Part shown: in pieces, positions 1-5,958 of the stretch
Layout: each line of letters begins with the position of its first letter
Numbering within the stretch: the first letter of the stretch is position 1
DNA from: a virus
Virus record (IMG/VR): IMGVR_UViG_3300035099_000081
Coordinates: 1-42,073 of that record
DNA length: 42,073 nucleotides
Reading direction: 5' to 3' (one strand)
The notes under the pieces: generated by a model
Seen by the model: only the letters and a program-made list of their open reading frames with translations
The model's database searches: none
What the model was told of the DNA's origin: nothing
Program-made: the position numbers and the translations under genes

Positions 1-162
1 GACTACGCGGCCATCTACGGCGGCCTGGCGCGGCTGGCCAATATCAACGCCGCGCTGCTGGCGGCCCTCGAAAAGCTGGCAGAACGTGCGGCGAAGGGCG
101 AGATTAGGCAAAGCGATCTCGCCCAGGCCCGCGCCACTATCAGGAAGGCACGGGCAACATGA
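1..162 (+). CDS. 5'-truncated small helical protein
   Basis: An open frame enters from the left edge and ends at TGA 160-162, leaving 53 visible residues rich in Ala, Leu and charged residues (ALLAALEKLAERAAKGE), probably alpha-helical. Its stop overlaps the integrase start as ATGA, which suggests translational coupling. Function is not recognisable. It could be the end of the ORF that begins at 41994 on the right edge if the molecule is circular, but a direct edge-to-edge join is out of frame, so some bases would have to be missing. Confidence 0.6.
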   Translation, partial: DYAAIYGGLARLANINAALLAALEKLAERAAKGEIRQSDLAQARATIRKARAT

Positions 163-797
163 CGCGGACAGCTCTCCGCCAGCAAGACATCGCCCCGTTG
201 CTGGCACGGCTGGACACTGAGAGCCGCGCCCTGGCCTCCTTCATTTTGGAATCTGGGGCGCGGCTCTCCGAGGCGCTTGCCGCACAGGTGGGCGACATCG
301 GGCCGGTTGATGGGCGGGGGTCAGTGCCGGTACTGATCCACGGTGTCAAGGGTGGGGGCGAGCGCATATCGTTTCTCACGGCAGAGACGGCCTGTACGCT
401 GCGCGCCCGTATCCCTGACCGCCCCGCTCATTTTAAGCCGTCTCCGCCTCATAAAATCTGCACAGACGGGCCATCGGCGGGGCTGACCGACGCCCGCCTC
501 TTCCCCCGTGGCCGCAGGTGGTATCAAAGGCGGTTTCAGCGGGCAGGGTTCGATGCCCGCAGCCTCCGGCACACATTCTGCACGGCTCTCCTGTCCAATG
601 GCGCGGACTTGATCACAACCATGATGCTCATGGGGCACAAACGCTGCCACAGCACGCACTTTTACTGGGACCTCACGGAGCCCCGGCTTCGGGCGCTGGA
701 AGCGTCCATCGCCACTAGCTTGCCGCGCGTAAGGCGGTTCACGCTGGCCCATCCTGACCTGTGGGATGACATCCAGCGCCAGCAGCTTGATCCCTAA
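159..797 (+). CDS. int: Tyrosine recombinase / integrase, catalytic domain only
   Basis: This 212-aa protein is a tyrosine recombinase catalytic domain, expected to cut and rejoin DNA at attachment sites. Visible signature residues are Arg35 (SGARLSEAL), Lys64 (HGVKGGGER), Arg137 (RSLRHTF), His160 (LMGHK) and the nucleophile Tyr169 (STHFYWD). The residue three before Arg137, usually His, is Arg134. It lacks the N-terminal SAM-like arm- and core-binding domains of full-length phage integrases (about 300-400 aa) and starts directly in the catalytic fold. It begins in an ATGA overlap with the preceding ORF. Its last 36 or so bases overlap the minus-strand gene ending at 739 and are imperfectly repeated at 1421-1458. 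Confidence 0.85.
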   Translation: MTRTALRQQDIAPLLARLDTESRALASFILESGARLSEALAAQVGDIGPVDGRGSVPVLIHGVKGGGERISFLTAETACTLRARIPDRPAHFKPSPPHKICTDGPSAGLTDARLFPRGRRWYQRRFQRAGFDARSLRHTFCTALLSNGADLITTMMLMGHKRCHSTHFYWDLTEPRLRALEASIATSLPRVRRFTLAHPDLWDDIQRQQLDP

Positions 798-1431
798 GCA
801 ATCGCGCTATTCCAGACAAATCGTCCTGAGTCACGGGCCTGTTCGTTTCGGTGCTGCGACCGATGTATTTGTACCACCAGACCTTCAGGTCCGTCGGTTT
901 ATACCAAAAGTTAGGCGCAGACCTGCCGGGCTCGGCACCTTTGGCGACCGCCGGACCGTCGCCACGACAAAACGAGCAAACTGCCTCATGGCTTGTCCGC
1001 CGCCGTTTGTTTACCTTGTTAGCTTTTGTCTCCCAGGCGGCCCATTCTTTCGGACTTCCACCGTAGCGTGGCTGTGGAGCGGTCTCTCTCTGGAAGAACG
1101 ATAGCCACGCATCAAACGAAACCTCCTCATCATCGACGAAATAATGGTCGGCGGTTTCCGGACACTCGCAGCCACGACACCACGGGCAATCTGTCTCCCC
1201 GCACCAGCAAAACGGGTGCATCATAAATCGATCATCCTCGTAGTCCGCCCCGTATTTCTCTGGCCAATTGGCTAGCTCGCCATAGGCGACCGCGACTCTC
1301 CGCAGCAGTTTATCGAGTGCGTCGTCAAATGGGGAGCCACCAAGCGCAGCATGGTGCATTATGATCTTCAACCCATGTCCAGCATTCAGTTCGATCACGG
1401 CAACACCTGACTCTCTTAGGTGGGATGACAT
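739..1431 (-). CDS. Cysteine-rich hypothetical protein
   Basis: A 230-aa protein of no recognised family. A cysteine cluster near the middle (HPFCWCGETDCPWCRGCEC) and a CSFC pair near residue 150 suggest metal binding, and there are several Trp/Tyr-rich stretches (NFWYKPTDLKVWWYKY). The ATG at 1431 lies inside repeat copy B and has no clear ribosome site; a GTG 11 codons later is an alternative. The C-terminus runs through repeat copy A and overlaps the integrase 3' end tail to tail by 59 bases. The gene therefore looks like a cassette held between two integrase-tail repeats. Confidence 0.6.
   Translation of the reverse strand: MSSHLRESGVAVIELNAGHGLKIIMHHAALGGSPFDDALDKLLRRVAVAYGELANWPEKYGADYEDDRFMMHPFCWCGETDCPWCRGCECPETADHYFVDDEEVSFDAWLSFFQRETAPQPRYGGSPKEWAAWETKANKVNKRRRTSHEAVCSFCRGDGPAVAKGAEPGRSAPNFWYKPTDLKVWWYKYIGRSTETNRPVTQDDLSGIARLLRDQAAGAGCHPTGQDGPA
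762..799. repeat. Direct repeat copy A, inside integrase 3' end
   Basis: About 30 of 38 bases match 1421-1458, including an identical 12-mer TGGGATGACATC. In the plus frame this copy encodes the integrase tail WDDIQRQQLDP plus stop. The pair brackets the minus-strand gene 739-1431. Confidence 0.7.
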
Positions 1432-1637
1432 CGAGCGGCAGCGACTCGATCCTTAGCCCGCGATTTGACCCAGCTCTTCTCCAAAGTCTCTAGGCGTTCT
1501 TCGACTTCATCGAGGCGCGCCTTGATTTCAGCCCATTCATCCGTCGTTACCAGCTGAATCTGCAAGGGCGGTCGCTGAGTTCGCTTCCGCCCCGTTGGCC
1601 CCATTGTCACCTGTGTCGGCATGTCACGCCAGGTCAC
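1416..1637 (-). CDS. Small coiled-coil protein
   Basis: About 73 aa, with a basic N-terminus (GPTGRKRTQRPPLQ) and a heptad-like helix (IKARLDEVEERLETLEK) predicting a short coiled coil. I place the start at GTG 1637-1635 because a near-perfect AGGAGG lies at 1651-1646, eight bases upstream; the frame stays open to a GTG at 1646 that overlaps that ribosome site. The last codons run into repeat copy B. Function is unknown. Confidence 0.6.
   Translation of the reverse strand: MTWRDMPTQVTMGPTGRKRTQRPPLQIQLVTTDEWAEIKARLDEVEERLETLEKSWVKSRAKDRVAAARCHPT
1421..1458. repeat. Direct repeat copy B, orphan integrase-tail remnant
   Basis: Imperfect copy of 762-799. Read on the plus strand it encodes WDDIERQRLDP followed by TAG, differing from the true integrase tail WDDIQRQQLDP by two residues. 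The preceding codons (ITATPDSLR) still resemble the integrase (FTLAHPDL). No integrase body precedes it, so it is a remnant or a second attachment-like site. Confidence 0.7.
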
Positions 1638-1661
1638 CGTCCTCACCTCCTACCCTTTGTA

Positions 1662-2327
1662 TCACGGTTCACCGAGAACCTCCACCGTCACCGCCAACAC
1701 CGAGCACTCCCCGCCGCACAGATAGTAGAGGCCAGCCTCGGACAAATCCACGCGCTCTATTCCGTCGGGCTGGCTGGAACATCCAGGGCAGGAATCAAGT
1801 CGATACGCAACCAGGCAGCGCACGCCGGACACCTCACAGACACGTAGCGCAGTTCCGCAGGCGATGTCGTAGTGGGCTGGCCCGACGGCTGCGATGGTGG
1901 GGTCGCAGCTTCGGTAGATTCCTGCGACGACTCCGGCTCCAGCGCACCAAGATGGCAGACTGGGCAGTGCCCTCCTTCTAGGTGGTTGTGGCAGATCGGG
2001 CATCGCTCCGCATCCGAGTGGCTGTCCTTCATAGGTGCTGCCGTAGTGGGTGGCGATTGCGGGCCAACCTGTGCCTCCGAGGACGGCGTAGGGGGGTCCA
2101 GCCGGTCCAGTAGCCGATCCACCCTTCGGAAAGTATTCTCGACCAGCACGGTTAGCCATTCCCGGGTAAAAGAATCCATCGCCTATCTCCTTTTGAACTT
2201 CGGGTATGGGTTCCGTGGGCTCTGGCCGTTCCTCAGCCGCTGCCAGGCTTTGGCTATCAACCAGGCCGTACTCGCTCCGACTAGGGCTGCCAGAATGTAA
2301 ACCGTCATAGACGACTCCTCTCGTCAA
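1662..2327 (-). CDS. RlpA-like double-psi beta-barrel protein, overprinted frame
   Basis: The frame encodes RlpA/DPBB-like features in the expected order (numbering from TTG 2327): IATHYGSTYEGQPLGCG at 91-107, DPTIAAVGP and CGTALRVC at 142-164, CLVAYRLDSCPGC at 171-183 and VDLSEAGLYYLCG at 193-205. Such domains act on or bind cell-wall glycans. A roughly 34-residue insert (108-141) separates the first two blocks. The open frame extends upstream to 2438 and there encodes a signal-peptide-like stretch (GVGAALLAILAATASA), but only a CTG at 2393 (after GAGGT) could start it; TTG 2327 and ATG 2159 are conventional alternatives. The whole frame is shared with genes 1757-2179 and 2183-2308 in another frame of the same strand. 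The domain reading is fairly firm; the start and expression are not. Confidence 0.5.
   Translation of the reverse strand: MTRGVVYDGLHSGSPSRSEYGLVDSQSLAAAEERPEPTEPIPEVQKEIGDGFFYPGMANRAGREYFPKGGSATGPAGPPYAVLGGTGWPAIATHYGSTYEGQPLGCGAMPDLPQPPRRRALPSLPSWCAGAGVVAGIYRSCDPTIAAVGPAHYDIACGTALRVCEVSGVRCLVAYRLDSCPGCSSQPDGIERVDLSEAGLYYLCGGECSVLAVTVEVLGEP
1757..2179 (-). CDS. Zinc-ribbon protein, nested in the DPBB frame
   Basis: A 140-aa product with an N-terminal helix (residues 1-27), a Pro/Ser/Thr-rich linker, a zinc ribbon CPICHNHLEGGHCPVCH (60-76), a second low-complexity linker, and a third Cys pair (VRCPACAAWLRIDLIPALD). ATG 2179 has a good ribosome site (AGGAGA, about 8 bases upstream) that overlaps the end of the preceding 41-aa gene. 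It lies wholly inside the DPBB frame 1662-2327. The zinc ribbon coincides with the unusual insert of that barrel, and the last Cys pair with its conserved core. Confidence 0.7.
   Translation of the reverse strand: MDSFTREWLTVLVENTFRRVDRLLDRLDPPTPSSEAQVGPQSPPTTAAPMKDSHSDAERCPICHNHLEGGHCPVCHLGALEPESSQESTEAATPPSQPSGQPTTTSPAELRYVSVRCPACAAWLRIDLIPALDVPASPTE
2183..2308 (-). CDS. 41-aa single-pass membrane peptide
   Basis: ATG 2308, preceded by GAGAGGAG about 7 bases upstream, opens a 41-aa frame: a hydrophobic N-terminal helix (VYILAALVGASTAWLIAKAW) followed by a basic tail ending PKFKRR. This is typical of small phage membrane proteins. It is followed after 3 bases by the zinc-ribbon gene, whose ribosome site sits in its last codons. 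It also overlaps the DPBB frame. Function unknown. Confidence 0.6.
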   Translation of the reverse strand: MTVYILAALVGASTAWLIAKAWQRLRNGQSPRNPYPKFKRR

Positions 2328-2389
2328 TACAGCCGCCGAGGCTGTCGCCGCTAGTATCGCCAGTAGTGCAGCCCCGACGCCTAGCCATC

Positions 2390-2476
2390 TCAGCGCGAAC
2401 CTCGCGGCCAGTGACCGAGAGGTACACCTGCCGGTCTCTTAGCCCAATAGAACTGACCATAGGGATAGTTAGCCAT
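2390..2476 (-). CDS. 28-aa aromatic-rich peptide
   Basis: ATG 2476 follows a perfect AGGAGG nine bases upstream and one base after the stop of the preceding gene, and opens a 28-codon frame (MANYPYGQFYWAKRPAG...). It is rich in aromatic and basic residues with no recognised domain. The ribosome site and tight spacing are the only evidence for expression. Confidence 0.45.
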   Translation of the reverse strand: MANYPYGQFYWAKRPAGVPLGHWPRGSR

Positions 2477-2477
2477 C

Positions 2478-2678
2478 TCAGCGTGCCTCCTGAGTTTCGG
2501 CGTCATTAGCCTGCTGCAAGGCTTGGTCAGCGATATAGGATGGGCAGTTCTCACTGCAATTCCAGCCATGACACCACCGACAATAGCCTTTGGCCTCTGG
2601 GTCCTCGCTGTTGCGAACGATCTCTTCACACGCCGCCCGCAGGATTGCCTCTGCATGGCTTCGTCCTTCTACCATCAT
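2478..2678 (-). CDS. Small cysteine-rich protein
   Basis: A 66-aa protein: acidic helical N-terminal half, then YCRWCHGWNCSENC, a compact four-Cys cluster likely to bind zinc, then a helix. The start overlaps the previous stop as ATGA; a second ATG follows at once, and AAGGAGG precedes both. That ribosome site lies at the edge of the 28-bp repeat 2678-2705. Function unknown. Confidence 0.7.
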   Translation of the reverse strand: MMVEGRSHAEAILRAACEEIVRNSEDPEAKGYCRWCHGWNCSENCPSYIADQALQQANDAETQEAR

Positions 2679-2980
2679 TCCTCCTTCTGCCCGCCCTCAG
2701 CGGGCGTTAGTAGGGCGTTGAGCCGCGCATGGAGCGGCTCGCACAAGGGACAGACATCGGGCGGCGAGAGATGGCCGTGCAGCACGTGCACGTCGTACAG
2801 CACCGCGTGAGCAAGACGCATGGCGGCGGCCATGTCCTTCTTGCAGGTGTGGCCGCACGGGGCATAGTAGGTAGCGCCCCTCCACTGTACCCAGGGCTTG
2901 TTGCGCTTAATTAGGCGACAAGCGCGGCAGCGAGATTCAGCCCGCTCTCGCAGCAGCATACCATCGACCTCAATCAGCAC
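2675..2980 (-). CDS. Small zinc-finger-like protein
   Basis: A 101-aa protein starting at GTG 2980, with GGAGGA six bases upstream and inside the end of the preceding gene. Cysteine pairs CRAC, CGHTC and CPLC suggest two zinc-binding knuckles around a helix (AAAMRLAHAVLYDVHVLHGH). The C-terminal PAEGGQKEE is identical to that of the preceding gene because both are encoded by the same 28-bp DNA repeat. Function unknown. Confidence 0.7.
   Translation of the reverse strand: MLIEVDGMLLRERAESRCRACRLIKRNKPWVQWRGATYYAPCGHTCKKDMAAAMRLAHAVLYDVHVLHGHLSPPDVCPLCEPLHARLNALLTPAEGGQKEE
2678..2705. repeat. 28-bp hairpin/ribosome-site repeat, copy 1
   Basis: Identical to 2986-3013. On the minus strand it is a GCCCGC-TGAGG-GCGGGC stem-loop followed by AGAAGGAGGAA, so it supplies both the end of one gene and the ribosome site of the next. 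Confidence 0.85.
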
Positions 2981-3201
2981 TGTTGTTCCTCCTTCTGCCC
3001 GCCCTCAGCGGGCACTTCTGGGCCGGGGAGAACGACTAACTCCCCAGGGAAGAACTGCCACTCCTTACCATCCTTGAAGCGGACGACAAGGATATGACGC
3101 GGCGACTCCACACGCAGCCGCTCTACGATCTCGCCGACTTCGCCCCGCTTGACTCCGCGGTACGGAGAGCGAACAACCCTGACTGTTGATCCGGTTTCCA
3201 T
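2974..3201 (-). CDS. Small KOW/SH3-like protein
   Basis: A 75-aa protein reading like one small beta-barrel: GSTVRVVRSPYRG, then GEVGEIVERL, then HILVVRFKDGKEWQFFPGEL. This resembles SH3/KOW-type domains seen in small phage proteins; the assignment is by pattern only. ATG 3201 is chosen because AGGAGG lies nine bases upstream; an ORF extension to 3243 has no such support. It is the first gene after the promoter at 3272-3300. Confidence 0.7.
   Translation of the reverse strand: METGSTVRVVRSPYRGVKRGEVGEIVERLRVESPRHILVVRFKDGKEWQFFPGELVVLPGPEVPAEGGQKEEQQC
2986..3013. repeat. 28-bp hairpin/ribosome-site repeat, copy 2
   Basis: Perfect copy of 2678-2705. It encodes PAEGGQKEE at the end of gene 2974-3201 and gives the GGAGGA used by the GTG at 2980. 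The flanking bases differ between copies. Confidence 0.85.
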
Positions 3202-3271
3202 GAGGATGGGCCTCCTTCTGCGTCTCTCTGTAACCTCTCTCAAAGAAAAGAAAGAACCAAAGAAAAGAAAT

Positions 3272-3300
3272 AGTATAACGTTACTCTCATAGTTTGTCGG
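3272..3300 (-). promoter_or_regulatory. Candidate sigma70-like promoter for genes 3201 to 1416
   Basis: On the minus strand CCGACA (3300-3295) is followed after 17 bases by TATACT (3277-3272). A pyrimidine-rich leader (3268-3240) then leads to the ribosome site of gene 2974-3201. The -35 is weak (4/6), the -10 good (5/6). Confidence 0.45.
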
Positions 3301-3370
3301 GTTATGGCCATCGCCAGATTCGAAAACCGGCCTCCTCTCTGTCGGGTTTCGAAAAGGGTGAATCTAAAGA

Positions 3371-3524
3371 GCGCAACAGGCGTATACGCCTGTTGCAATA
3401 CGTTGTTGCGCTGTGTTGCGCGATCTGTTGCGCAAAAACTTTCACAAGCGCCATCTGTCCTCGGTGGGCTGAATCTGAGGGGCGCAACAAATTGCGCAAC
3501 AGTGCGCAACAACTGTTGCGCACT
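3371..3524. other. Iteron-like cluster with palindromes, candidate origin or operator
   Basis: This is the core of a 321-bp gene-free stretch (3202-3522). The heptamer GTTGCGC occurs at 3405, 3415, 3427 and 3515, and its complement at 3371, 3482, 3494 and 3504. Six of these form an exact dyad about position 3457.5 (spacings 10 and 12, mirrored 12 and 10). A 24-bp perfect palindrome occupies 3373-3396. An 11-bp inverted repeat with a 2-base spacer spans 3501-3524 and overlaps the stop of the RepA-like gene. Iterons next to a replication gene are typical of origins; a repressor operator is the alternative. Confidence 0.6.
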
Positions 3525-4731
3525 ACTGGGAGGCCATGCGTGCCAGAAGTCCCCATTCGTCACCCACTTTAACGAATCTGTTGCGGTGTCGGTTCAGAAT
3601 CGAACGCACAGCGTTCTCCTTCAAGTCCAGTTGCGCCGCTATGTCCTTCACCGTCGCGCTGCCATGGATCAGCAGGCTCCCTACCTGGTCTGTTAGCGTC
3701 TGGCGTGCTGCGAACTCCCCGACGGCATCGATCTCCTCGGTTGCCACGCGCAGGGTGCGGGCCGTGTCGTCGAACTCGAACCGCCACGCCATCGGCTGCC
3801 ACTTCTTGCCCATGTTGCACTTCCGGTGAAAGGCGGCGACGTGGACGGTGTCGGCGTCCTGGCAGCCCACAATCTCCCACGCGCTACGGCCCATGTATGT
3901 GAACACGCCTGATCCTAGGACTGTCTTATTGCTTCCCTTCTCACCCTTCTGCGTCTGACCGATGATGACGACGGAGCCTGGGATAGCGCGAACGATATTC
4001 CAAAAGCTAGTCGGCGATTCCGGCCGGATGATGTCGCCGCCGCAGGCAGGAGTCAACGAGTCTATGAATGCAACCCCGCCCGTTATCTTGGCGACGGTTT
4101 CGCCCTCCTCTGAGAGGGGCCGGTCCATGTGGATGTAGTGGATGGGCGGAATCTCCTCCAGTCCAAAGCCCCGTGAGATGCGGCGCAGGCGCCTCGTGAC
4201 CTCTGCCTCATCTGTCTCCCAGTCCAAATACCACACATCTTGCTGCGACGCGCGCAGTCCCAGGAGCACGCTATCACCCGCAGCCACGGCGTAGGCCAGG
4301 GCGCAGGTGAGAAGGCTCTTACCCGCCTCGGCCTCGCCGTACAGAATGTTGAGTTGGCGTTCTAGGATCAGTTTCGCCACCACATAGGAGGGCTCGCCTG
4401 GGTCCGCGACTTCCGCTAGGTCGATTATCGCCTTGCCTCTATGCATCTCCCTGCACATTAGGGTGCAGGCGGTTTCGACGGTGTCAACCCAGGTGAGCGG
4501 CTTAGGCAGTTCCGCACGCGTCGCTAGGTATTTCGCCAGCTCGCGCCGTGATGTGAGACTGCTGAGGTTGTATCGCGCCTCGTGGACATGGGCACCATTG
4601 TGGGTCACCAGAACCTCTGACCAGACGCCCGAGAAGGCACCGCTGCCCGCCAGCCTGGGACGGACAAACCGGAGTTCCAGGTCGGCGGCGGTGTAGGTGA
4701 ATGAGCCGTCCCGTTCAGCCCTCAAGGTCAA
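3523..4731 (-). CDS. RepA-like AAA_25 ATPase, probable replicative helicase or loader
   Basis: A 402-aa protein. The N-terminal about 110 residues are unassigned. A P-loop ATPase follows with Walker A GEAEAGKS (132-139), the YLDWE motif (168-172) typical of the RepA/AAA_25 group, Walker B GVAFID (219-224) and a sensor strand VVIIGQTQKG (254-263). The C-terminus (353-402) reads as a winged helix (VKDIAAQLDLKENAVRSILN). RepA-type proteins are hexameric helicases or ATPases acting at plasmid and phage origins, which fits the iteron cluster just beyond its stop. The start is uncertain: TTG 4731 overlaps the previous gene by 17 bases and has no strong ribosome site. Confidence 0.8.
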   Translation of the reverse strand: MTLRAERDGSFTYTAADLELRFVRPRLAGSGAFSGVWSEVLVTHNGAHVHEARYNLSSLTSRRELAKYLATRAELPKPLTWVDTVETACTLMCREMHRGKAIIDLAEVADPGEPSYVVAKLILERQLNILYGEAEAGKSLLTCALAYAVAAGDSVLLGLRASQQDVWYLDWETDEAEVTRRLRRISRGFGLEEIPPIHYIHMDRPLSEEGETVAKITGGVAFIDSLTPACGGDIIRPESPTSFWNIVRAIPGSVVIIGQTQKGEKGSNKTVLGSGVFTYMGRSAWEIVGCQDADTVHVAAFHRKCNMGKKWQPMAWRFEFDDTARTLRVATEEIDAVGEFAARQTLTDQVGSLLIHGSATVKDIAAQLDLKENAVRSILNRHRNRFVKVGDEWGLLARMASQ

Positions 4732-5113
4732 GGGTCTTCAGCCTTCGCTCTCGCGGCGGCCTTTTCGACACCGGTTGCGGTTTTGCCGGCCCCGCTTCCT
4801 TTTTCGGCCCGCCGTGGTGACACTCCGCACATATCCAGCGCGGCCCATCCTCGAATGGGACATGCTGGCCGTACTCGTCGTAGTAGCCGGTGACTGCTGA
4901 CACCGCCGCCTCGGTGTGACACACGTCACAAACGCCCTTCATGCCTTCCCTCCTTGCAAACCACCGCTCGTTCGGCGGTGGCATCTTTGGCATTGGGCAA
5001 TAATGGGGCTCGACGCCGCCATGCCCGTCGGGTTCCATCGGGTAGACCTGGTTGCGGTTAGGTCCCACTAGGTCGGCACCGCAGCAGGAGCACTTTCTCC
5101 CCATCGCAGGCAT
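4715..5113 (-). CDS. Multi-zinc-knuckle hypothetical protein
   Basis: About 132 aa, with Cys groups in succession: KCSCCG near the start, HYCPMP, VCDVCH and WICAECHHG, followed by a basic Pro/Lys/Arg-rich tail. It probably binds two zincs. I start at ATG 5113 (a second ATG is at 5104); a GTG at 5179 gives a longer frame, but that extension overlaps the end of the preceding gene and lacks a ribosome site. Function unknown. Confidence 0.65.
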   Translation of the reverse strand: MPAMGRKCSCCGADLVGPNRNQVYPMEPDGHGGVEPHYCPMPKMPPPNERWFARREGMKGVCDVCHTEAAVSAVTGYYDEYGQHVPFEDGPRWICAECHHGGPKKEAGPAKPQPVSKRPPRERRLKTLDLEG

Positions 5114-5367
5114 CGCTCTATCAAGGTTCTGCAATACTCGTTGACTGGGTCCGGTAGGTCGCCGATACTTTGACAGCACGGACAGCGCCAGTATTCAGGC
5201 TGTAAGAGGCTCGTGTCCCGGCCGTGTGAGGCCGTAGTGAAGGCCCGTTCCGCCTCCGCGAGGGAATTGGTGAAGGCGATTGTCTTGCCGTCGTACCATA
5301 CTGTCCAGGGCTGATTCCGACGGTGTTCATGGTACTCAATACCGCAAGGTCGGTTAGTGCAGGTCAT
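5068..5367 (-). CDS. Small hypothetical protein with CPCC motif
   Basis: A 99-aa protein with N-terminal CTNRPCG, a beta-like stretch QPWTVWYDGKTIAF and CPCC near residue 63. ATG 5367 lies 4 bases after the resolvase stop with GGGTGA nearby; upstream extension of the frame overlaps the resolvase gene and is rejected. No family recognised. Confidence 0.65.
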   Translation of the reverse strand: MTCTNRPCGIEYHEHRRNQPWTVWYDGKTIAFTNSLAEAERAFTTASHGRDTSLLQPEYWRCPCCQSIGDLPDPVNEYCRTLIERCLRWGESAPAAVPT

Positions 5368-5371
5368 TTTC

Positions 5372-5653
5372 TCACCCGTCTGGCAGCCGGTACACCACCC
5401 TCCGGCCCTCCCGCTTCGCCAGCAGGCCCTCCGCCCCCACGCTAGCGGCGAGCGCCGCAAGGCCGATGCCCTCCTTCCTATGGGGCCGAGCGTCTGCCTT
5501 GCACTGGATCAGCAGCGGCGGCTCTCCCAGCTTCAAGGCCACCAAGTCGGCGGGGCCATGACTTCCGGCGGCCCTAATCACCCACCAGCCCCGGCTCTCC
5601 ATGTCCAGCCTGACGCGGCGTTCGAAATAGACCCCGCGACGATAGGCTGTCAC
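5372..5653 (-). CDS. Holliday junction resolvase-like nuclease (Hjc type)
   Basis: A 93-aa protein starting at GTG 5653 in a GTGA overlap with the preceding gene; the open frame runs further upstream but antisense-like. It fits the restriction-endonuclease-fold resolvases: Glu11 (YFER), the RGWWVIRAAGSHGPADLVAL core with Asp36, and LLIQCK with Gln50 and Lys52 at the usual E-x-K position. Hjc-type enzymes resolve four-way junctions during phage replication and packaging. The single domain matches the family size (90-130 aa). Confidence 0.75.
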   Translation of the reverse strand: MTAYRRGVYFERRVRLDMESRGWWVIRAAGSHGPADLVALKLGEPPLLIQCKADARPHRKEGIGLAALAASVGAEGLLAKREGRRVVYRLPDG

Positions 5654-5958
5654 GCCTCGCCCCTGACGCGAAGCAGCCGCAGGCACTTCTTGCACAACTG
5701 GTCTGGCCTCGCCTCGGTCCCCTTTACGCGTCCGGCGAGAAACAAGGAGCCGTCGCAGAGAGCGAACCCCAGGTTGGGGGCGTGATACTTTCGGCCGCGC
5801 CAGGTCATCTCCCAGTCGCTCTGCAATCCGCCCTCGCCGCTCGCTGTATGCCCCCCTAGAGCGGCGGCCCGCTTCTTCCATGCTAGGTACTTTCTCATCC
5901 ATCGTTGCGCGTCGACGACGGTAACGAGCTCGGCGTACTGCAAGGCGTGATAGGACAT
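5650..5958 (-). CDS. Hypothetical phage protein
   Basis: A 102-aa protein. ATG 5958 has AGGAG about 8 bases upstream. A helical N-terminus (DAQRWMRKYLAWKKRAAALGG) is followed by a C-terminal LCKKC. No family recognised. It sits between the HNH-like gene and the resolvase and shares a 4-base overlap with the latter. Confidence 0.7.
   Translation of the reverse strand: MSYHALQYAELVTVVDAQRWMRKYLAWKKRAAALGGHTASGEGGLQSDWEMTWRGRKYHAPNLGFALCDGSLFLAGRVKGTEARPDQLCKKCLRLLRVRGEA

Noticed and set aside
2305-2388. 27-codon minus-strand frame before the membrane peptide
   Set aside because: It has an ATGA overlap with gene 2183-2308 but no ribosome site and no protein-like character; the signal-peptide-like frame on the same bases is more convincing.
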